Assembly: GCF_035938995.1 (NCBI RefSeq)
Contig: NZ_DASZGI010000183.1
Coordinates: forward strand, 1 to 31,344
Length of the DNA: 31,344 nt
Origin: DASZGI01 sp035938995
Lineage (GTDB): Bacteria > Actinomycetota > Actinomycetes > Streptomycetales > Catenulisporaceae
Direction: 5' to 3'
Both the position numbers and the translations under genes were made by a program. Each line of letters opens with the position of its first letter. Position 1 is the stretch's first letter. Under the pieces are notes generated by a model. That model was not told the origin of the DNA, did no database searches, and saw only the letters and a list, made by a program, of their open reading frames with translations. This document shows, piece by piece, positions 6,907 to 16,002 of this stretch.

Positions 6907-6944
6907 ACCGTGTTCAACTGCCCTTCGAGGTTGACGGGGAAAGC

Positions 6945-9026
6945 TCACGGAGTGAGCTCGCCCGGCAGGTTGGGCAGCAGAAGCACGGAGAGCCGGCTGC
7001 TCGGGTTCGCGGCTGCCCAGCCGTTCAGCCGCTGCGCGAGAGGCGTGCTGGAGACGATGACCCGAAGTGGGGCCGGAGAGGCCGCGATCAGCTGCTCGAG
7101 GATCTGAAGGCTCGCGGTCTGCTGCGCGGTCCACGGTCTGCTCTCGCCCGCGGTGGCCAGGTTGGGCGCGTTGATCAGGCCGTAGACCGGGTTCGAGATC
7201 AGCCCGGCGTCGTGGTTCAGCACCGCGAGGGTGAGCGACAGGTTCACATCGCCCTCGGCGTAGTCGTCCCACAGCACCAGGGTCGGCTTCCCGTCGCCGA
7301 GCAGACGCTGCGCGCGCAGCTCGCTCAGGGCGAACTGGGTGACCGGGTAGATGTACTGCCCGCTCATCCACACCCGCGCCCACGAGGTGTGCGAGCCCGG
7401 CTTCATCTTGCCGTAGTCGAAGGCCAGCGGACCGTAGGCAACGCTGTCCGTGGCGAGTACCGCGGCCAACAGCGCGCAGCAGCCCACCGTGGCGCCGGCG
7501 AGCCCGCGCTCCGGCACCCGGATCTTCGGCACCCGCAGCAGATGCCCGGCGGTGCCCACTCCCACGAGCGCGACCACGACCCAGGCCTGGACCGCCTTCT
7601 CGTAGTAATAAGTGGTGCCCCCGATGGTCGAGTGCTGATAAGCCCAGAAGGCCAGCACTCCGCCGCCGCACAGCACCATCCCGGCCAGCGCCGCCACCGC
7701 GGACGGCCGCCGCCGCGCCCGCCGCACCGCGAATCCGGCCACCCCCAGCAGCGCGATGACCGCGAGGCTCTCCTTCGTCATCGCGACGGTGAAACCGGCC
7801 GTCAGCGCCGCCTGCGCCGAGTGCAGACCGGCCAGCTGCGCCGCGATGATCTCGGCGGCGGCGATCGGGACCGCCACGGCGGCCGTCACCGCGGCGAAGC
7901 GCCACCGCGGCAGCCACCGGTCGCGGTAGACGACCGCGGAGACCACCACGAGCATCGCGGCGAACGGTGCGAACAGGTCGTACGTCAGGAACACGCCCAC
8001 GGTCAGCGCGGCGAGCATCAGGACGTACGTGCGCGGACCGGACGGCGGGCGGAACGCGCACGCGGCGAGCAGGGCGAGCAGCCCCATCCCGAAGACCTGC
8101 GGGTCCCAGCCGCACCAGATCGCGGTCGTCAGCACGCCGGTGGTCAGGAACACCGTGATGGCCGCCGTCAGCAGCGCGCGGCGCCATCCGGCGAGCGCGG
8201 GCCCGGCCGTCCAGCGCGCCGCCCACGCGACGCAGAGGACGAAGAAGCCGTAGCCGGCGCACGCGTACAGGTTGTAGCGCAGCAGTTCGCTGACCGGGTT
8301 GCCGGGGTTCGTGTGCGAGGTGACGAAGATGTCGAACAAGGCGTAGAGGTAGTGCTGCCCGGGCGGATACAGCGCGATCATCCCGGGATCGACCAGCTGC
8401 CGCGACTTGCCCTGGAGTAAGAACGTGTATCCACCGACCCGGTGGATCGTGTCGAAGAGGCTGAAGTGCCGCAGCCGGTCGCCGGTCAGCGCGGCGTACG
8501 CCAACTGGTGCGTCGACCCACCGAGCCGCGCCGGCCCGTACGCGACGTACGTGCCCGCCGCCGCGGCCGCGAGCAGAATCGCGTCGCTGCCGAGCAGCCG
8601 CCGCGGCCACCGCACCCGCCTGCCCGTCCACGCCCGAAGCGCGATGAGCACCGTCAGTGCCACGCCACCGACCGCGCGCGGGTCGAGGCCGAACGGCCAC
8701 AGCGAGAACAGAATGCCGGCCGCGATCGCGGCCCCGGCCAGCATACCGACGGTGATCATGAGCCGGTCGAGCACCGTGCCGCCGATCCGGAGCAGACCGC
8801 CGGTGGCGTAGACGATCACCAGCAGGACGACGATGTCGGCGCGGAGCGCGTTCGCGGCGACGACCAGGATCCAGGCCGCCACGGTGAGGATCGCGAGCTT
8901 ACGGAGATCGCGGCGCGGTGCAGTTATCGAGGCTGTCCCGGTCTCGACGACGGTGCGCTGACGAGGCACCGCGCTGAGGGTCCGTGCCCAGCGTGACTGC
9001 ACCAGCGATCCCATAGGCCATCGCAC
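6945..9026 (-). CDS. Large multi-pass membrane protein, probable GT-C-type glycosyltransferase (paralogue A)
   Basis: 693 residues with about 12-13 hydrophobic helices and a soluble C-terminal domain of about 160 residues (from AFDYGKMKPG). The first large extracytoplasmic loop has GDRLRHFSLFDTIHR, followed by YPPGQHYLYALFDIF. Acidic residues in the first loop and a lipid-facing helical bundle are typical of GT-C transferases that use polyprenyl-phosphate sugars. It is clearly paralogous to the protein at 10583-12634 (HFSLFDxIHR, YPxGxHYLxALxDIF, TNPG, and a shared TIGxxxYY segment), and the two flank a flippase. The start may be GTG 9026 or ATG 9014; neither has a strong ribosome site. No named family is claimed, and acceptor and donor are unknown. 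It converges on mca and is divergent from the flippase. Confidence 0.75.
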   Translation of the reverse strand: MRWPMGSLVQSRWARTLSAVPRQRTVVETGTASITAPRRDLRKLAILTVAAWILVVAANALRADIVVLLVIVYATGGLLRIGGTVLDRLMITVGMLAGAAIAAGILFSLWPFGLDPRAVGGVALTVLIALRAWTGRRVRWPRRLLGSDAILLAAAAAGTYVAYGPARLGGSTHQLAYAALTGDRLRHFSLFDTIHRVGGYTFLLQGKSRQLVDPGMIALYPPGQHYLYALFDIFVTSHTNPGNPVSELLRYNLYACAGYGFFVLCVAWAARWTAGPALAGWRRALLTAAITVFLTTGVLTTAIWCGWDPQVFGMGLLALLAACAFRPPSGPRTYVLMLAALTVGVFLTYDLFAPFAAMLVVVSAVVYRDRWLPRWRFAAVTAAVAVPIAAAEIIAAQLAGLHSAQAALTAGFTVAMTKESLAVIALLGVAGFAVRRARRRPSAVAALAGMVLCGGGVLAFWAYQHSTIGGTTYYYEKAVQAWVVVALVGVGTAGHLLRVPKIRVPERGLAGATVGCCALLAAVLATDSVAYGPLAFDYGKMKPGSHTSWARVWMSGQYIYPVTQFALSELRAQRLLGDGKPTLVLWDDYAEGDVNLSLTLAVLNHDAGLISNPVYGLINAPNLATAGESRPWTAQQTASLQILEQLIAASPAPLRVIVSSTPLAQRLNGWAAANPSSRLSVLLLPNLPGELTP

Positions 9027-9100
9027 CTCGTGTTGATCAAGTGCCCAACCCCCTCGGTCGGCTGCGACAGTCTAAGCGTCCGGGCGGCTACTCTCTACGC

Positions 9101-10474
9101 GTGCGTAAACCCCGAATCGGCGCTGTCTGGCGCGGCACGACACCGCGTCTGGTCGGCGGGATGGTCATCGTCGGGGCGTCGGGCTATGCCTTCCTGGCGG
9201 TCTCGGCGCGGACGCTGCACGCCTCGTCCGACGCGGCTGCGGTCGCCTCGCTGTATTTCCTGGTGAACACGGTCAGCCTGGGCTTGTTCATCGGGCTCGA
9301 GCAGGAGACCAACCGGGCCGTGAGCGCCGCCCTGGCCGGTGACGAGGGCGCGAGCGGCGTGCGCACGGTTCTACGCCGTTCGTTGCGTCAGGGCGCCGTC
9401 CTGCTAGGTATCGCGGTGCTGTTCCTGGGGGCTTTCGCCCTGCCGCTGGAGTCCCGCACCCTCCGCGGCCACTGGGAGCTTCTGGCCGCCACCGTGGTCG
9501 GCGCGCTTTCCGCATATGCCGTGTACGTCGTCAGAGGTCTACTCGGTGGCACTCGGCAATTCGGCGGTTACGCGCTGACACTCGCCGTCGAGGGATGCGC
9601 GCGCCTCGTCCCGACGATCGCGATCGCCGCGGCGGGATATTCGTCACCCGGCGCCTATGGCTTCATCTTCGCGCTTGGCCAGCTGTTCGCCGCAGCCGCC
9701 GGCGTGGCCGTGCTGCTGAAGCGCGGACTCGTACCGGCACTCGACCCCGCCGCCTCCACCGCACCGCAGTCCGCTCGGCCCGAACCCGGAGCGCGCAGCT
9801 CCGAAGGCCTGGCGATGCTGGTCGTCGCGGGTCTGCTCACGCAAACCGTCGCGAACTTGGCGCCGCTCGCAGTCAGCTCGCGGCTGCCCGCCGATCCCGC
9901 ACTCGCCACGGCGTTCGCCCAAGCCTGTGTACTCGTGCGGATCCCCCTGCTGCTCGGCGGCCCGATCCAGGCGATGCTGCTGCCGGTGTTCTCGGCCGCC
10001 GCGGTGCGCCGGGATCTCGGGGCCATCCGGCGACGCTTGGCCGTGATGGGCGCGGCGGTCGGCGGGCTCGGCCTGGCGGGCGTGGCGGCGAGCGCGCTCG
10101 CCGGACCGTGGGTCCTGCGCGCGTTCTTCGCGGTGCACATCGGCTTTTCCGGCACCCGGCTCGCCGCACTGGCCGTGGGCAGCCTGCTCCTGCTGCTCGC
10201 CAACGTCGTCCAGCCGGCGCTCATCGGTCTCGGCCGGCACCGTTGGGTGACCGCGGCCTGGGTCTCGGGAACCGCTGTCACCGGTACGCTGCTGGCCATG
10301 CCCATCGCCCCGGTCACCGCGGGCATCTGGGCATCGCTCGGCGGGGGCATTTCCGTGCTCAGCGTCATGGCGGTAGGGTTACGCCCGCTCGCTCGGCGCG
10401 GGGCAACCGAATCGGGGTCGGAGCGCGTCAGCCAGGCGGAGTCTGAAGGCCTCATGAAGCTGCCGGCCCAGTAG
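9101..10474 (+). CDS. Wzx/MurJ-like polysaccharide flippase
   Basis: 457 residues from GTG 9101, almost entirely hydrophobic, with about 12 helices and few charged loops. It begins KPRIGAVWRGTTPRLVGGMV, then IVGASGYAFLAVSARTL, and has the pattern of MOP-superfamily exporters (FLVNTVSLGLFIGLEQETNR in helix 2, LVRIPLLLGGPIQAMLLPVFS in helix 7). MOP flippases move lipid-linked oligosaccharides across the membrane. GTG 9041 is also in frame but would leave only 14 bp to the divergent gene. GTG 9101 sits 7 nt after a TACTCT hexamer, consistent with a leaderless message. The flanking GT-C-like paralogues and sugar genes support a role in envelope glycan export. Substrate is unknown. Confidence 0.75.
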   Translation: MRKPRIGAVWRGTTPRLVGGMVIVGASGYAFLAVSARTLHASSDAAAVASLYFLVNTVSLGLFIGLEQETNRAVSAALAGDEGASGVRTVLRRSLRQGAVLLGIAVLFLGAFALPLESRTLRGHWELLAATVVGALSAYAVYVVRGLLGGTRQFGGYALTLAVEGCARLVPTIAIAAAGYSSPGAYGFIFALGQLFAAAAGVAVLLKRGLVPALDPAASTAPQSARPEPGARSSEGLAMLVVAGLLTQTVANLAPLAVSSRLPADPALATAFAQACVLVRIPLLLGGPIQAMLLPVFSAAAVRRDLGAIRRRLAVMGAAVGGLGLAGVAASALAGPWVLRAFFAVHIGFSGTRLAALAVGSLLLLLANVVQPALIGLGRHRWVTAAWVSGTAVTGTLLAMPIAPVTAGIWASLGGGISVLSVMAVGLRPLARRGATESGSERVSQAESEGLMKLPAQ

Positions 10475-10582
10475 ATGATGATCTCCACACATGAAGAATG
10501 ATCGGGTGACTCCGCGGTGCGCCGTTGTCCGCGCCGGGAGTCGAAGGGCGGCCACCAGGGGTCGCCGCGGGAGGGGTTCGTC

Positions 10583-12634
10583 GTGGCCGGGCTAGAGACG
10601 GCTCAGCGAGCGGAACGGCCCGACGGCATGTCGGACCGCACCCCGCCGCCGCGCGTTGCTTCCTTCGCGAGCCGCCGCCTGATCCGGCCGGCCGGCCTCG
10701 TCGTCGCCGCGTGGGTGATCGCCGTGGGTGCGACCGTCGTGCACGCCGCGCTGCTGATCCCCGTGCTGCTCGTGGTCGGCACCGCCTCGTTGCTGCGGAC
10801 CGGCGGCGGACTCGTCGACCGCCTCGTGATCGCCGCCGCGACCGTGGCCGGCGCACTCATCGTGGCCGGCCTGCTGTTCTCGGTGTGGCCGTGGGGCCTG
10901 TCGCCGGCGGCGGTCGGCGGCTTCTCGCTCTCGGTACTCGCCATCGCCGGGGAATTCAGCGGACGCCGCCCGCGCCTCACGTTCCGCCTCTACGGGACCG
11001 ACGCGGTGCTCGTCGCGTTCGCCGCCGCGTCGTACCGGATCATGCACGCTCCGGTGGCCGGCGCGAACTTCATCAAGACCCTGCCGTACACCTCGGCGCG
11101 CGCGGACCTGTTCAACCACTTCTCGCTGTTCGACGCGATCCACCGCCTCGGCCAGTACGGCTTCATCAACGAGAACGCCTCGGGCAAGATCGCGGCCGAC
11201 GGCATGAACTTCGTGTACCCGGAGGGGTCGCACTACCTCTGGGCACTCGTCGACATCTTCCTGCGGTCCACGACCAATCCCGGCCCCGCCGTCGGCGAGT
11301 ACATGCGGTACTACCGCTACGAGACGCTCGACATGGCCATCCTGACCTTCGCCCTGGCGTGGGCGGCGCGCTGGGTCGCCGGTCCCACGGCGGGCTGGCG
11401 GCGGCTCGCGGTGGTGGCGACGGTCGCCGGCCTGGTCGCGTACGGCCAGCTCTCGGCGCTGTTCTGGCAGGGCTTCGACGGCGAGATGATGGGCCTCGCG
11501 GCGCTCGCGGTCGCGGCCGCCGTGCTGGCCCGGCCGCCGAAGTCGCTGCGGGAGCACGTTTTCCTCGCCTCGATACTGATCGTGCTCGTCGCCTGGTGCT
11601 ACACGCTGTACGTGATCCACGTCGGCCTGATCGTCTTGGCAGCGGTGGTCATCTATCGCAAGCGCCTGCTGCCACACTGGCGCGCGCTGGTGCCGATCGC
11701 GTTCGTCGTCGGCGTGCTTTCGGTGACGCCCTACGTGATCGCGTCGACCGGCTCGGTGTCGGTCAACCAGCTCTTCACCGCCGGCGGCCTCTCGGTGAAG
11801 ATCTCCTACGATCTCGCGCTCGCCTTCACCGGCTTGCTGTTCCTCGCCACCTGGTCCGCGCCGGGCCGCCGGCGCCCGATCACGCTCGTGGTCGGCGGGG
11901 GGACTCTCGCGATCGGCGCGGCTGTCTCGCTGCTCGCGGCCTACCGGCTCGCCACGATCGGCGACGTGGGCTACTACGTGGGCAAGATGCTCGACGGCTA
12001 CTGGGCGCTGCTGCTCGTCGGGTTCGGCGTGTGCGTGCGCCTCGTCGCGGTCGGGCCGAAGTGGAGCCCGTCGTGGCGGCGCCGGACCCTCACGAGCGCT
12101 CCGTATGCGCTGGCGGTGGCGGCGATCGCGATCGCGGTGGGCGCGGTGCTGCCCTACACGAAGCCCAACGGCGACGCCGTGAACGGCCCGACGCCCGGCA
12201 CGAGCTGGGCCGCGATCTGGAAGGCCGGCTACATCCTCTCGCCCTACGCGCCGCCGCTCGACGTCTACTCCCGCACCTACAAGTTCGGCGACGGCGTTCC
12301 GACGGTCCTGCTGTACTCGGACGTCGGCGAGGACAACCGGCACATGGGTATGTTCCTCGGCGCGCTCAACCACGACATGGGCGAACTCAACGTCGACCAG
12401 TTCTGGCGGTTCCCGGGGCTCGGCACGTTCAGACCGGCCGGCCCGAACGGCCAGCTCAGCCAGGCGCAGCGGGACGAGTTCACCAACCTCATCAATTACC
12501 TCGACATGATGCCCGACGGGACGCGTGTCGTCGTGCGCAACCAGGCGGTATACGAGGAGCTTGTCGCCTACACCGACGTGGCGGCGCGGCAGTGGACCCC
12601 AGTGCAGATGGACGGGCTGGTGCCCCCGTCGTGA
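10583..12634 (+). CDS. Large multi-pass membrane protein, probable GT-C-type glycosyltransferase (paralogue B)
   Basis: 683 residues from GTG 10583, chosen because gggagggg lies 6 nt upstream; a longer reading to 10517 adds only an unlikely basic leader. About 12 membrane helices are followed by a soluble C-terminal domain (from TPGTSWAAIW). The extracytoplasmic loop contains SARADLFNHFSLFDAIHR and YPEGSHYLWALVDIF, shared with the protein at 6945-9026. The segment ATIGDVGYYVGKMLDGYWA also matches its paralogue. By topology this is a GT-C-like transferase using a polyprenyl-phosphate sugar. It precedes, by 14 bp, a GT2 of the polyprenyl-phosphate-sugar synthase type that could make its donor. 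It starts a run of closely spaced genes through glf. Confidence 0.75.
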   Translation: MAGLETAQRAERPDGMSDRTPPPRVASFASRRLIRPAGLVVAAWVIAVGATVVHAALLIPVLLVVGTASLLRTGGGLVDRLVIAAATVAGALIVAGLLFSVWPWGLSPAAVGGFSLSVLAIAGEFSGRRPRLTFRLYGTDAVLVAFAAASYRIMHAPVAGANFIKTLPYTSARADLFNHFSLFDAIHRLGQYGFINENASGKIAADGMNFVYPEGSHYLWALVDIFLRSTTNPGPAVGEYMRYYRYETLDMAILTFALAWAARWVAGPTAGWRRLAVVATVAGLVAYGQLSALFWQGFDGEMMGLAALAVAAAVLARPPKSLREHVFLASILIVLVAWCYTLYVIHVGLIVLAAVVIYRKRLLPHWRALVPIAFVVGVLSVTPYVIASTGSVSVNQLFTAGGLSVKISYDLALAFTGLLFLATWSAPGRRRPITLVVGGGTLAIGAAVSLLAAYRLATIGDVGYYVGKMLDGYWALLLVGFGVCVRLVAVGPKWSPSWRRRTLTSAPYALAVAAIAIAVGAVLPYTKPNGDAVNGPTPGTSWAAIWKAGYILSPYAPPLDVYSRTYKFGDGVPTVLLYSDVGEDNRHMGMFLGALNHDMGELNVDQFWRFPGLGTFRPAGPNGQLSQAQRDEFTNLINYLDMMPDGTRVVVRNQAVYEELVAYTDVAARQWTPVQMDGLVPPS

Positions 12635-12648
12635 CCGAAGGATGGACC

Positions 12649-13338
12649 GTGGAAGCAAACGAGTCGGTCTGGCTCGTCGTCCCCCTCTACAACGAGGAAC
12701 CCGTCATCGGCGACGTAGTGCGCCAGGCCCGGCAGGTGTTCCCGAACATCGTGTGCGTGGACGACGGCAGCCGCGACGACTCCGGGCGCGAGGCCCTGCT
12801 GGCCGGCGCGCACGTGGTGACGCACCCGGTGAACCTCGGGCAGGGCGCCGCGCTGCAGACCGGCCTCACCTTCGCCCTGCGCCAGCCGGGCGCGGAGTAC
12901 TTCGTCACCTTCGACGCCGACGGGCAGCACCGGGTCGAGGACGCGCAGCGCCTGGTCGAGGCGGTCCGCACGGGCGGCGCGGACGTGGCGCTCGGCTCGA
13001 GGTTCCTCGAGGGCTCCGAGGACGTGCCCTGGATCAAGCGCCTCGTGCTCAAGACCGTCGTGCTGCTCAGCCCGACCGCCCGCCGGCTCAGGCTGACCGA
13101 CGCGCACAACGGTCTGCGCGCGTTCAACCGCACCGCCGCGACGCGCCTGCGGATCACCATGAACGGGATGGCGCACGCTTCGGAGATCGTCAGCTTCCTG
13201 TCCCGCTCCGGGCTGCGGGTGACGGAGCTGCCGGTGACCGTGCTCTACACCGACTACTCCAAGTCCAAGGGCCAGTCGCTCGTCAACGGCGTGAACATCG
13301 TCTTCGACCTCTCGGTGCGGCAGCGGAGCGCTTCATGA
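12649..13338 (+). CDS. GT2 glycosyltransferase, polyprenyl-phosphate-sugar-synthase-like
   Basis: 229 residues of a GT-A fold: VWLVVPLYNEE at the N-terminus, VCVDDGSRDDS, HPVNLGQGAALQTGL and the metal-binding FDADGQH, then LGSRFLEGSE and the acceptor-side DAHNGLRAFNR. This is the DPM1/GtrB-like branch, which transfers a sugar from a nucleotide donor to polyprenyl phosphate on the cytoplasmic face. There is no membrane anchor of its own; the next gene (DUF2304) probably supplies it. GTG 12649 is preferred because gaagga lies 6 nt upstream. GTG 12631, overlapping the previous stop as GTGA, is the alternative. Its stop overlaps the next start as ATGA. The sugar is not predictable. Confidence 0.88.
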   Translation: MEANESVWLVVPLYNEEPVIGDVVRQARQVFPNIVCVDDGSRDDSGREALLAGAHVVTHPVNLGQGAALQTGLTFALRQPGAEYFVTFDADGQHRVEDAQRLVEAVRTGGADVALGSRFLEGSEDVPWIKRLVLKTVVLLSPTARRLRLTDAHNGLRAFNRTAATRLRITMNGMAHASEIVSFLSRSGLRVTELPVTVLYTDYSKSKGQSLVNGVNIVFDLSVRQRSAS

Positions 13339-13796
13339 TCATCCAGGTCATCCTCATCGGCGCGCTCATCCTGCTGTTCGCGGTCTTCGTGGGCCGCGCC
13401 CACACGGTCCGCGGACAGGCGGCCAAGCGGGTCGGCTTCGTCCTGTTCGTGCTCGGCAACGCCTACGCGATCCTCCGGCCGAACGACGTGACCTGGGTCG
13501 CCAAGCACGTCGGCGTCGGCCGCGGCGCGGACCTCGTGCTCTACCTGCTGGTGATCGCGTTCGCCTTCTTCACGGTGAACACCTACCTGCGGTTCCGCGC
13601 GCTCGAGCGGCGCTTCACCGACCTCGCCCGCACCATCGCCATCCAGGGCGCGGCCGAGCCGCCGATCGACACCCGCCTGGCGACCGTGCCCGAAAGCCGC
13701 GACGGCGGCGACACCCCGGCCGGCCCGGCTTCGATGAACACCGCCTCGATGAACAGCGCCTCGACCTCGGCCTCAGCGATCGGAAGTTCCACGTGA
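13335..13796 (+). CDS. DUF2304 membrane protein, partner of the GT2
   Basis: 153 residues: three hydrophobic helices (IIQVILIGALILLFAVFVG; VGFVLFVLGNAYAILR; ADLVLYLLVIAFAFFTVNTYL) then FRALERRFTDLARTIAI, matching DUF2304, which normally follows DPM1-like GT2 genes in actinobacteria. It is thought to anchor or partner the soluble transferase at the membrane. The C-terminus (about 105-153) is a low-complexity Ala/Ser/Thr/Pro tail with repeated MNTAS/MNSAS. The start overlaps the GT2 stop (ATGA) and its stop overlaps the next start (GTGA), so all three are translationally coupled. Confidence 0.88.
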   Translation: MIIQVILIGALILLFAVFVGRAHTVRGQAAKRVGFVLFVLGNAYAILRPNDVTWVAKHVGVGRGADLVLYLLVIAFAFFTVNTYLRFRALERRFTDLARTIAIQGAAEPPIDTRLATVPESRDGGDTPAGPASMNTASMNSASTSASAIGSST

Positions 13797-14710
13797 CGAC
13801 TCTGGACATCATGCTGCCGTTCTACGGCGACCCCGCGCTCATGCGGCTCACCGTGGAGAGCATCCTGGCCCAGAGCAGCCCGGAGTGGCGGCTCACCGTC
13901 GTCGACGACGGATATCCGGACGACTCGATCCCCGGCTACTTCGCGGGCCTCGGCGATTCCCGGGTGCGCTACGAGCGCAACGAGAAGAACCTGGGCGCCA
14001 ACGGCAACTACCGCAAGTGCGTCGGCCTCGCCGACCGCGAACTGGTCGTGGTCATGGGCGCGGACGACATCATGCTGCCCAACTACGTCGAGACCGTCCT
14101 CGACGTGCACCGGCAGTTCCCCCGCGCGGCGGTGATCCAGCCCGGCGTCCAGGTCATCGACGAGCACGGCACCGTGGTCAAGACGCTCGTCGACACCGCC
14201 AAGCAGCGCCTCTACATGCCGAAGGTCACCGGCCGCCAGGAGTTCACCGGCGAGCCGATCGCGGCCAGCCTGCTGCGCAGCAACTGGCTGTACTTCCCGT
14301 CGCTCTGCTTCCGCCGCGACGCGATGGTCGAGGTCGGCTTCCGCGACGGACTCAACGTCGTGCAGGACCTGGCGCTGGTGATCGACCTGATCTGCCGGGG
14401 CGAAAGCCTCGTCGTCGACTCGCAGCTGTGCTTCTCCTACCGGCGTCACTCGGCGAGCGACTCGTCGTGGCGGGCGCTGGAAGGCACCCGCTTCATCGAG
14501 GAGCGCGACTACTTCCTGGGCGCCGCCGCGCAGGTGCGCGGGCTGGGCTGGAACCGCGCCGCGCGCGCCGCCGAACTGCACCTGTCCTCGCGGCTCAACG
14601 CCGCGACCTACCTGCCGGCCGCGCTGCGCAAGCGCCAGATGAGCGGCGTGCGCAACCTGTCGCGCCACGCCTTCGGCCCGGCCCGCCCCTCGTCGCCCGC
14701 TGACCACTGA
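13793..14710 (+). CDS. GT2-family glycosyltransferase
   Basis: 305 residues from GTG 13793. GT-A core: TLDIMLPFYGDPALMRLTVE, VVDDGYPDDSIPGYF, YERNEKNLGANGNYRKC and VVVMGADDIMLPNYV, the DD being the metal-binding pair. SNWLYFPSLCFRR and NVVQDLALVIDLICRGE form the acceptor half. This is a cytoplasmic nucleotide-sugar-dependent transferase with no membrane helix. It lies just before glf, so UDP-Galf is one possible donor, but it is much shorter than GlfT1/GlfT2 (inference only). It overlaps the DUF2304 gene by 4 bp and is followed after 40 bp by glf. Confidence 0.85.
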   Translation: MTTLDIMLPFYGDPALMRLTVESILAQSSPEWRLTVVDDGYPDDSIPGYFAGLGDSRVRYERNEKNLGANGNYRKCVGLADRELVVVMGADDIMLPNYVETVLDVHRQFPRAAVIQPGVQVIDEHGTVVKTLVDTAKQRLYMPKVTGRQEFTGEPIAASLLRSNWLYFPSLCFRRDAMVEVGFRDGLNVVQDLALVIDLICRGESLVVDSQLCFSYRRHSASDSSWRALEGTRFIEERDYFLGAAAQVRGLGWNRAARAAELHLSSRLNAATYLPAALRKRQMSGVRNLSRHAFGPARPSSPADH

Positions 14711-14750
14711 CCGCTGACCGCGCCCTCACCAAGAACGGCCAGAACTGCAC

Positions 14751-15932
14751 ATGACCACCACCGAGTACGACCTCATCGTCGTGGGCTCCGGCTTCTACGG
14801 CCTCACCGTCGCCGAGCAGGTCGCGAGCCGGCTCGGCAAGCGCGTGCTGGTGCTCGACCGGCGCCCGCACATCGGGGGCAACGCCTACTCAGAGCCCGAG
14901 CCGACCACCGGCATCGAAGTGCACAGATACGGCGCCCACCTGTTCCACACCTCGAACCGGCGGGTCTGGGACTACGTGCGCCAGTTCACCGAGTTCACCT
15001 CGTACCGGCACACCGTCTGGAGCGTGTTCCAGGGCCGGGTGTACCCGCTGCCGGTGAACCTCGGCACCATCTGCAGCTACTTCGGGCGGTACCTCACCCC
15101 GGACGAGGCGCGCGAGCTGATAGCCGCCGAGGCCAAGGAGATCGACGCGGACCAGGCGGCCAACCTCGAGGAGAAGGCGATCTCGCTGATCGGGCGGTCG
15201 CTCTACGAGGCCTTCATCCGCGGCTACACCAAGAAGCAGTGGCAGACCGACCCGCGCGACCTGCCGGCGGACGTGATCACCCGGCTGCCGGTGCGCTACA
15301 CCTTCGACAACCGCTACTTCAACGACACCTTCGAAGGCCTGCCGGTCGACGGATACACCGCCTGGCTTGAGCGGATGGCCGAGCACGAGCTGATCGACGT
15401 GCGGCTGAACACCGACTTCTTCGACGTGCGCGAGACGCTGCCGCGCGGCGTCCCGATCGTCTACACCGGTCCGATCGACCGGTACTTCGACTACGCCGAG
15501 GGTGAGCTCGGCTGGCGCACGCTCGACTTCGAGCAGGAGGTTCTGGAGGTCGGCGACTTCCAGGGCACCTCCGTGATGAACTACGCCGACGAGGACGTCC
15601 CCTACACCCGCATCCACGAGTTCCGGCACTTCCACCCGGAACGCGACTACGTGAAGGACCGCACGGTCGTCGTGCGCGAATACTCCCGCTTCGCGCAGCG
15701 CGGGGACGAGCCGTACTACCCGATCAACACGCCCGCCGACCGCGAGAAGCTCGCCGCCTACCGGGAGCGCGCCCGCGACGAGGCCGGGGTGTTGTTCGGC
15801 GGCCGGCTCGGCACCTACAAATACCTTGACATGCATATGGCCATCGCGTCTGCGCTCACCCTCGTGGACAACCGCCTCGTGCCGTACTTCGAGCAGGGCG
15901 CCGAGCTGAATGCGGGCATGGCGCAGGACTAG
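14751..15932 (+). CDS. glf: UDP-galactopyranose mutase
   Basis: 393 residues, full length for the family. N-terminal FAD-binding Rossmann motif VVGSGFYGLTVAEQ and LDRRPHIGGNAYSE; the signature GAHLFHTSN; RGYTKKQWQTDPRDLP; RFDNRY-like YTFDNRYFND; substrate-binding Arg/Tyr region IVYTGPIDRYFDY; the C-terminal FAD segment GRLGTYKYLDMHMAIA. The enzyme interconverts UDP-Galp and UDP-Galf by a covalent FAD adduct, providing the donor for galactofuranose-containing wall polymers. ATG 14751 lacks a clear ribosome site, as expected for read-through coupling. A strong hairpin follows. Confidence 0.97.
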   Translation: MTTTEYDLIVVGSGFYGLTVAEQVASRLGKRVLVLDRRPHIGGNAYSEPEPTTGIEVHRYGAHLFHTSNRRVWDYVRQFTEFTSYRHTVWSVFQGRVYPLPVNLGTICSYFGRYLTPDEARELIAAEAKEIDADQAANLEEKAISLIGRSLYEAFIRGYTKKQWQTDPRDLPADVITRLPVRYTFDNRYFNDTFEGLPVDGYTAWLERMAEHELIDVRLNTDFFDVRETLPRGVPIVYTGPIDRYFDYAEGELGWRTLDFEQEVLEVGDFQGTSVMNYADEDVPYTRIHEFRHFHPERDYVKDRTVVVREYSRFAQRGDEPYYPINTPADREKLAAYRERARDEAGVLFGGRLGTYKYLDMHMAIASALTLVDNRLVPYFEQGAELNAGMAQD

Positions 15933-15953
15933 CCGCTCGGCGAGAGATGAGAG

Positions 15954-15984
15954 AGGGCCCTGCCGGGAGAACCGGCAGGGCCCT
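15954..15984. terminator. Bidirectional hairpin after glf
   Basis: Perfect 13-bp stem agggccctgccgg / ccggcagggccct (15954-15966, 15972-15984) with loop gagaa, followed by ttcgtct. It lies between two convergent genes and likely ends both transcripts. Confidence 0.88.
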
Positions 15985-16002
15985 TCGTCTCCCCGGGCGG
16001 TG

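Noticed and set aside
10525..12630. Long plus-strand frame (937 codons in total) running through the GT-C-like gene into the GT2
   Set aside because: Only its last 230 codons encode the GT2; the rest is an Arg-rich shadow of the membrane protein in another frame.
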